DNA of 37,733 bases from Candidatus Woesearchaeota archaeon (lineage in GTDB: Archaea > Nanobdellota > Nanobdellia > Woesearchaeales > JACPBO01). The notes under the pieces are model-generated. The model saw nothing but the letters and a program-made list of their open reading frames with translations. It ran no database searches and was not told the DNA's origin. Location of the stretch: the NCBI GenBank assembly GCA_016180285.1, contig JACPBO010000022.1:1-37733 (forward strand), in the 5' to 3' direction. The position numbers and the translations under genes are program-made. This document shows positions 33,601-37,733 of the stretch, one piece after another (the stretch's first letter is position 1; each line of letters starts with the position of its first letter).

Positions 33601-33895
33601 AACCTGCCCTGATAACCTTGAGTATATTGATCTCAGAAGCATTCTTTTAGAAAATGGCAATATTAAAGACTCTCTTAGGATTAAAAGATTTATGAGAAAA
33701 TTGGAAGATTTTGAACGTAGGGGAGAATTTGCAAACGGGAATGATATCGCTTACTTAAAAGGAATGAAAAATGTATTGGAGCAGTATATTGAAGAAAGCT
33801 CGGATGGGAATATTTCAAATGCAATAAAAATATTAAACGAATATATAATCACATCAAAAAAGCAAATAGATGAAGTATCTTGTTTGAGGTCTTGA
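30689..33895 (+). CDS. giant coiled-coil protein with KQKYF repeats
   Basis: A 1068-residue protein, almost entirely helical and Lys/Glu-rich, with extended coiled coils (notably 400-470 and 520-880), reminiscent of SMC-like or scaffold proteins but without nucleotide-binding motifs. Residues 918-955 hold two copies of FxILKQKYF(N/D)QKQ, a repeat also found at the end of the protein at 34045. The final 110 residues form a separate helical domain. It is translated from AAAGGTGG and overlaps the preceding ATPase gene. Confidence 0.8.
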   Translation: MNEAIDSNRQGDLSDLKKTKSEVDKGITDNGPSQLAVNRRRLEARLKNNKVIDHYKTLASKLTTSIRSEILDDLTTILAFPEEMEQDFICRGSFYCASTDQQVNEGLSLIDKVKGRKEGIIKEVYSKLEKDLGNFQGSIGKSFKNLNEHLSSLDALKKNLENYAKFFNWVGDEEAKKKQQSVNDAIKTIDSRYSDVKKSENGLKGIAECFENQFWDTSNITELNELKKKASDYMKQCDYNDLKLKSAGLLQNIDRKQKAISQFKRQKFLANIPLIGKLPLKETDIKEIQSEIDFNIEEINKYMLEIQKLPSAPQSIDELKKLSSVIDSSKYKPYSNLLIFQNGIEKYHNAIENLKAAGQEKIEAINKGLIGEYEKIKAGPIAPSSLSELENMLAKPQDNRLDCLLQAFDSLGNSEYSRNARILKSENEKRLNELKEDKTKLEKEKDELAEYSTKAKQLEREAKDKDILEMGNGNIVVLKELFSYNLPDTQQVHHELLKSLSEDVKKKMNAFKSDKEVIKSTLTEKLTDKYNELKRDYNGKGKNLEEDIAAAKSCEETTEKLISRYSEISLPILSDLQKLKGIVISAREEKEKLLFAKDEIIDKCKILEEVLDKLDNHTNGTIKNGLAAQLRELNPVLFDGYEGPYLKDNARHYKALVETIQEKKLEIVCDVELRDISSKVEQRTGALDKDISELKNVQLKTQDFIGKYSKELALTKQTEEAKNLQQKIMSLLSEYASIHGAIDKINNNYDISSRLKELSAIKDNLELSEQALGKIKEIKAVQFDGYAADRFGYSAELIEKRKKLAEEFKLEASELPTLLENLFKKEYNKLKAIYEPNKEEVVSDCKKEATRFMNLKQEALLDDSDFKLFLEEIIEMEKVYEKKKKETTAFITGKEIKDDEYEMPLVGIKIKPIKEKTFHILKQKYFNQKQEKDKGAFQILKQKYFDQKQKNQISEFDRITNRCSLSHLDSLTCPDNLEYIDLRSILLENGNIKDSLRIKRFMRKLEDFERRGEFANGNDIAYLKGMKNVLEQYIEESSDGNISNAIKILNEYIITSKKQIDEVSCLRS
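33440..33553 (+). repeat. two 57-bp repeats encoding FxILKQKYF
   Basis: Units at 33440-33496 and 33497-33553 encode residues 918-936 and 937-955. The first differs from the unit at 35185-35241 in the downstream gene by only about 4 of 57 bases. Confidence 0.88.
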
Positions 33896-34044
33896 AATAA
33901 TAATAGGTGGAATCAATATGTGTTAAAACTAATGAGTAACAAAAAATGAAAAAAACTTGCTTTCTCGTAATAAAAATCAGAAAAGTATATAAACCACCTT
34001 TCTTTATCGGTATCTATCTAATAGTAAGAACAGTGGGGGGCATA
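33896..34044 (+). promoter_or_regulatory. promoter and leader of the dehydrogenase-like gene
   Basis: A TATA box (AAGTATATAAACC, about 33979-33991) is followed by a leader with GTGGGGGGC a few bases before ATG 34045. It separates the last section from the upstream operon. Confidence 0.6.
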
Positions 34045-35361
34045 ATGAATGGTTCCATAGAAGAGCTCATTTCAAAATCTGCAACGAGCCAAGTCGAAGT
34101 AAAAAATGAGATATGGAAATCGGGACTTAGGCAGGTTTCAGATTGGGATGAAAAATTTAATCTATTTTTTTATGGATTTGGTGAAGTGGCAAAATATAGT
34201 CTGGTTTATATGTCGGCAAATTACGAGCGTTTTTGTGATAGAATAAACGAAGTATATATTTATGATACAGGCCATATAGATGTAGAGCATATTAAACGGC
34301 AAATAAGAAAACTAAAGGTTAATCCATATTTTGGTAAAGAACAGATTGAATATAAGTTAAAAACCAAAGACCAATTTAATATTTTCTTTTTGACAGCTAA
34401 GAAGAGAGAACGAGAAGACCGTTATGATGCAGCTGAAGACAACGAGATACTAATAGACGAAATTGCACCTCTTTTTTCAGAAGACTATAAGGGAGTTGTG
34501 TGTATTGTAACAAACTTGCCTGAGATCCTCTCTTATAAATTAGCATTGAAATCAAAATTGAAGCCAGAGCAAATATTTGGTTTTGCCCACGTCGATAAAT
34601 TCAGGCTCGATAAAAAGATAGATGAATTTCTAAAAGACAAATACGGGTATACTTTTTTTACTTCAACGGCATTTTTTAAAGGTGTGCATGCAAGACCCAG
34701 ATGTATTTTTAATGGGGCAAAAGTTTTTTACAAAGATGAAGAAGGATTGAAAGATGAGTTCCTTAAAAATCTTTTTGACGAATCTGAACTTGAAGAAATT
34801 AGGCAGCAGGTAAATAAAAAACCAAAAGAGCTGTATAATCTCGCAACTAAAATAGGGACATCTCCAACTGCACTTGAAACAGGCGAGGCAATAAGTGAGC
34901 TAATATACAACATCATTATGAATACCCACTTGGTTGTTAATGTTGATCTGCCATTTAAATATAGCGGCTTTCCTCAAATGTATATTGAGTTACCTGCTTA
35001 TTTTGATAAAGGAAAACCATTGATATTAACAGATCTTCTTAAAAATTTAACTGATGAAGACAAAATGGAAGTTAATGAGTCTTTAGAAAAGTTAAATGAA
35101 CAAAACACAAATAGATTTGGGTGTATTGGTTTAGAAGAACTTGATATTGGTAATCTTGAGTCTGGTGAGACATTCGATACCACATTTTACATATTAAAAC
35201 AAAAATATTTTGATCAAAAACAGGAAAAAGACAAAGGTGCATTTCACATATTAAAACAGAAATATTTTCAAATAACAAAAAAGGATAATGCCATATTCCA
35301 AACAATAAAGCAGAAATATTTTGATCAAAAGCAGGAAAAAGATACTACTATTGAAAATTAA
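34045..35361 (+). CDS. lactate/malate dehydrogenase-superfamily protein with C-terminal repeats
   Basis: A 438-residue protein; start fixed by GTGGGGGGC and by the weak, hydrophobic upstream extension. It matches the LDH/MDH order: dinucleotide loop FYGFGEVAK (43-50), Asp ending strand 2 (D74), mobile loop with Arg (121-126, KKREREDRYD), CIVTNLPEILSY (N157), HVDKFR (D184, R187), FFKGVHARP (H215), and a C-terminal helix/strand pair GEAISELIYNII and VVNVDLPFKYSG. The Asp-Arg-His catalytic set appears kept, so an NAD-linked dehydrogenase, or a family 4 glycosidase relative, is possible. Sequence is very divergent. Residues 381-438 are three KQKYF repeats, unknown in this superfamily. Confidence 0.72.
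   Translation: MNGSIEELISKSATSQVEVKNEIWKSGLRQVSDWDEKFNLFFYGFGEVAKYSLVYMSANYERFCDRINEVYIYDTGHIDVEHIKRQIRKLKVNPYFGKEQIEYKLKTKDQFNIFFLTAKKREREDRYDAAEDNEILIDEIAPLFSEDYKGVVCIVTNLPEILSYKLALKSKLKPEQIFGFAHVDKFRLDKKIDEFLKDKYGYTFFTSTAFFKGVHARPRCIFNGAKVFYKDEEGLKDEFLKNLFDESELEEIRQQVNKKPKELYNLATKIGTSPTALETGEAISELIYNIIMNTHLVVNVDLPFKYSGFPQMYIELPAYFDKGKPLILTDLLKNLTDEDKMEVNESLEKLNEQNTNRFGCIGLEELDIGNLESGETFDTTFYILKQKYFDQKQEKDKGAFHILKQKYFQITKKDNAIFQTIKQKYFDQKQEKDTTIEN
35185..35358 (+). repeat. three KQKYF repeats at the end of the dehydrogenase-like gene
   Basis: Units start at 35185, 35242 and 35296, encoding FYILKQKYFDQKQEKDKGA, FHILKQKYFQITKKDNAI and FQTIKQKYFDQKQEKDTT. Together with the two units in the preceding gene they form a five-copy family across two proteins. 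Confidence 0.88.
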
Positions 35362-35375
35362 TGGAGGTAGGTAAA

Positions 35376-35855
35376 ATGGACACATTTTTGGTAATGGTGG
35401 GAATTGATACAGAACCAGATTATCAGTTAGAAACAACAATAGATGGAAGTTTCAAAGATGACACAATAACTGCCTTAGTTGATCAGTTATACACTGTAAG
35501 TAAATTGGATCCAAAGGGCCAGCACGTCATAAACAGAGTTTATAAATGGAGAAAAGACCATCTGGAACAACTAAACAAAGAAATTAGTGCAGGTCATGTA
35601 TTAAAACATCAAATGCAGCTATGGTTAAGGGCATGTAAAGGCGAAGAAGGGTGGAAAGATATTCTTTATACACATCCTGTTGTGAAAGACCTGCAAACAG
35701 GGCAAAATCGCCAAATAGTTAACCTTGATGCTAAATTGTCCGACTATATTTTTTATGACGGGGATGCAAAAAGAAATACACTAATACTTGAAGCAGCCTA
35801 TGTGCCCGTTGTAGCATCTTATTCACAACAACAGATATTAACAAAGAGGCGATAA
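35376..35855 (+). CDS. tandem paralogue 1, unknown function
   Basis: A 159-residue protein starting MDTFLVMVGIDTEPDYQLET; start supported by GGAGGT 8-10 nt upstream and by alignment with the next gene, rather than ATG 35361. Core HVLKHQMQLWLRACKGEEGW and THPVVKDLQTGQNRQ. The extra C-terminal QQQILTKRR region is absent in its twin. No family recognised; no membrane segment. Confidence 0.7.
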   Translation: MDTFLVMVGIDTEPDYQLETTIDGSFKDDTITALVDQLYTVSKLDPKGQHVINRVYKWRKDHLEQLNKEISAGHVLKHQMQLWLRACKGEEGWKDILYTHPVVKDLQTGQNRQIVNLDAKLSDYIFYDGDAKRNTLILEAAYVPVVASYSQQQILTKRR

Positions 35856-35857
35856 AA

Positions 35858-36298
35858 ATGGACCCGTTCATATTAATGATGGGAATCGATATAGAACTGG
35901 ATTATCAGTTAGAAACAACAATAGATGGAAGTTTCAGAGATGAAACAATAAATGCCTTAATTGATTATTTGCATGATGCAAGTAACCTAAACGAAAAAGG
36001 CCAACACGTCATAAACAGAGTTCATAAATGGAGAGAAAGCTACTTGGAACAACTAAATGAAGAAATTAGTGCAGGTCATGTATTAAAACATCAAATGCAG
36101 CTATGGTTAAGGTCATGTAAAGGCGAAGAAGGGTGGAAAGATATTCTTTATACACATCCTGTTGTGAAAGACCTGCAAACAGGGCAAAATCGCCAAAGAG
36201 TCAATCTTGATGCTAAATTATGTGACTATATCTTTCATGATAAAGGCACAGATAAAGATATATTAATACTGGAGGCAGCTTATGTGCCAGTATGTTAA
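35858..36298 (+). CDS. tandem paralogue 2, unknown function
   Basis: A 146-residue copy of the preceding gene (MDPFILMMGIDIELDYQLET). Most of the length is similar, and a 136-bp stretch (36062-36197) is identical to 35580-35715 except for one base. It starts two bases after its twin's stop with AAGAGG upstream. Confidence 0.7.
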   Translation: MDPFILMMGIDIELDYQLETTIDGSFRDETINALIDYLHDASNLNEKGQHVINRVHKWRESYLEQLNEEISAGHVLKHQMQLWLRSCKGEEGWKDILYTHPVVKDLQTGQNRQRVNLDAKLCDYIFHDKGTDKDILILEAAYVPVC

Positions 36299-36328
36299 AA
36301 ATATGAAAATTAGCCGGCAAAGAAAAAA

Positions 36329-37642
36329 ATGAGCATAAACTTACCAGACCATCCATTTTTTGAATTTGTTGAAAAACGCCCTACTTTAATATGGGGAAAG
36401 GAACTTTATACAGCTTCTGGGCAGGAGATAGCATCTGAAATTGGCAACTTGTTCGTTTTAGCTAATACAAAATTCAGATTAGAAAAAATAGATGATACAC
36501 TAGAAGAATACGATAAAAATTATATGAAAGAAAAGGAAAATAGAGAGTCATTCGATAAATCAATAGAGGAAGAGTTCAAAAAACAAAACGGTCTTAATGT
36601 AAACGTATTGGATGAAATAAAACAAAGTTATAAGGCATCATATCTTACACAAGTTTTGAACACGCTCAATCCGGCTAGAAGGAAAGAAATATCAAAACCA
36701 GATCAGGAAATAGATATCGAAAAAACATTAAGTTCACTATCAATTTTAAATAAAAATTTTTTTACTGATGCAACTAAATATTTTTGCTTCAATAATATAA
36801 TCTATGCATTGAAAGAGAATGGAAATAGAGAACAATATCATGTTCTATTTCATGGAGAAAAACACTCTCTTTATCATATTTGTTTATTGGAGGACATAAA
36901 AAATAAATTTAATGAAGCATGTAAATCTGAATTGAAAAAAGTGGTCGATAAATATTCTAATTCGGCAATAAAAATCATAGAAAATAATAAAAAATTAAAA
37001 GAATTTTTTAGAGGCAATAAAAGTGAAAGTGAGCACTATGAAGAACATAAGCAAAAATATAGGTTTCCATTAAAATATGGCCTTAAAAAAAGCGGTGAAA
37101 CTTATTATGCTTTATTGCAATGTCCTCCGCACGCTTATGTAGATGATGATGGGGCCCATTATGTATTTGAAGAGGAATATATTGCATTAAGGATCCCTTT
37201 TAAAGAAAATGGTAAGGCTGATATGATATATATGATTGACAGAAATGGCAATGAAATAGGAGAAAATTTACCTCGCATATTAAATAAAGACTATATGCAT
37301 CCTGCTATCAGCAGTACGAACTCATCCATACGAACAGTATGCTATAGAGGAGAAAACTACTTAGATAATGCAAGGTTTATTGAAGATGATTATGAGGACT
37401 CAATAAAATCAAAAGTTTTGGAAGAAGATGATAAAAAAGCCGGAAAAATAGGGCACATATTAATAATGGCAGGGGTAGACGCCATGACCAAAGGTTTAAC
37501 AAAAGCGATAAGGCCAAACACCTATCTTCATCAGCTCCCAAATCTCTCAAAAATAAAAACAACAAAGGAAGGATTTGAAATTTGGATGAAGAATAAGATG
37601 GCAGAAGGTTATCCAAGATTCGATCCAGTTCCAGTAAAATGA
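36329..37642 (+). CDS. hypothetical protein, possible E2-like fold near the C-terminus
   Basis: A 437-residue soluble protein. The first 240 residues are helical; residues about 255-350 look beta-rich (YYALLQCPPHAYVDDD, EEEYIALRIPFKEN) and include YMHPAISS followed by RTVCYRGE. His-Pro followed by a Cys resembles the active-site strip of ubiquitin-conjugating-type (E2) folds, but the spacing (H324 to C338) is longer than usual, so this is only a hypothesis. Its stop overlaps the ATG of the next gene. Confidence 0.6.
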   Translation: MSINLPDHPFFEFVEKRPTLIWGKELYTASGQEIASEIGNLFVLANTKFRLEKIDDTLEEYDKNYMKEKENRESFDKSIEEEFKKQNGLNVNVLDEIKQSYKASYLTQVLNTLNPARRKEISKPDQEIDIEKTLSSLSILNKNFFTDATKYFCFNNIIYALKENGNREQYHVLFHGEKHSLYHICLLEDIKNKFNEACKSELKKVVDKYSNSAIKIIENNKKLKEFFRGNKSESEHYEEHKQKYRFPLKYGLKKSGETYYALLQCPPHAYVDDDGAHYVFEEEYIALRIPFKENGKADMIYMIDRNGNEIGENLPRILNKDYMHPAISSTNSSIRTVCYRGENYLDNARFIEDDYEDSIKSKVLEEDDKKAGKIGHILIMAGVDAMTKGLTKAIRPNTYLHQLPNLSKIKTTKEGFEIWMKNKMAEGYPRFDPVPVK

Positions 37643-37733
37643 CACCGCAAACCTTAGAAGAAATAACTGAAATTGAAATATACAAATCAGTGCTTGAAAA
37701 GATGAAGAATTATAGCTTGATCCTTCATGAGTT
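37639..37733 (+). CDS. partial gene running off the window
   Basis: Starts MTPQTLEEITEIEIYKSVLE at an ATGA overlap with the previous stop and stays open to the right edge (31 residues). Coupled translation suggests it belongs to the same operon. Nothing can be said about function. Confidence 0.5.
   Translation, partial: MTPQTLEEITEIEIYKSVLEKMKNYSLILHE

Noticed and set aside
30689-33895. The 1068-aa protein as an SMC ATPase
   Set aside because: No Walker A, Walker B or signature motif at either end; only coiled coil is visible.
33440-35358. The KQKYF repeats as a CRISPR-like array
   Set aside because: Units are adjacent, in frame, coding and without spacers.
17243-37733. The block as a standard provirus or conjugative plasmid
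   Set aside because: No integrase, capsid, portal, terminase, relaxase or replication initiator is recognisable in the window; the right end is not seen, so this remains open beyond it.

Overview
The window looks like a chromosomal segment of an AT-rich archaeon. It carries the archaeal/eukaryotic-type ribosomal proteins S8e, L10e and L15e, a class I lysyl-tRNA synthetase, a tRNA with a putative intron at 37/38, and archaeal TATA boxes about 25 nt ahead of many starts (often apparently leaderless). Small gene sizes, many short membrane proteins and an LspA-type peptidase would fit a DPANN lineage such as Woesearchaeota or Pacearchaeota, but that assignment is inference.

Region 1 (about 1-16,950) is ordinary core genome on both strands: an isochorismatase-like hydrolase, lspA, a DUF1003 membrane protein, a RelE-type toxin-antitoxin pair, an endonuclease III-like glycosylase, S8e, L10e and L15e, a zinc ribbon, a Nudix hydrolase, methyltransferases, a frame-shifted HAD phosphatase, an MscS-like membrane protein, a Na+/Ca2+ exchanger, a GT2 / methyltransferase / XTP pyrophosphatase / HIT gene run, a tRNA-CAU with intron, and lysS.

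Region 2 (about 16,980-17,230) is a non-coding boundary packed with a 20-bp palindrome, two further inverted repeats and two perfect 34-bp tandem repeats.

Region 3 (17,243 to the right edge) is an accessory block of about 20 genes, all on the + strand and mostly overlapping or tightly spaced. Four consecutive genes begin with nearly the same tag of about 15 residues (MPxLIDKIxELExEI) and then diverge completely (alpha/beta domain, membrane-anchored coiled coil, TPR, membrane-anchored protein). A second pair shares another tag (MAExNPLExKIKxLxERA). Two members share a C-terminal GHYE-type module. A central section holds a three-copy operator (GTTGTA-N8-TACAAC) set just ahead of the TATA box of three promoters, one of which drives an Lrp/AsnC-like regulator. 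It is followed by a lipoprotein, a small membrane protein, an Mrr-like nuclease, a coiled-coil protein, an AAA+ ATPase with an 18-bp tandem repeat in its lid, a transglutaminase-ATPase-winged-helix fusion and a 1068-residue coiled-coil protein. The last section has a lactate/malate dehydrogenase-superfamily protein, two tandem paralogues and two unknowns. The coiled-coil giant and the dehydrogenase-like protein share a 19-residue repeat (FxILKQKYFDQKQEKDKGA).

I see no integrase, transposase, capsid, portal, terminase, replication initiator or CRISPR array. The block reads as a self-contained multi-protein assembly with shared docking peptides, membrane anchors, an AAA+ motor and a peptidase-like module, under its own regulator. 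It could be a membrane-associated machine, a symbiosis or defence apparatus, or part of an undescribed integrated element; the sequence alone does not decide.
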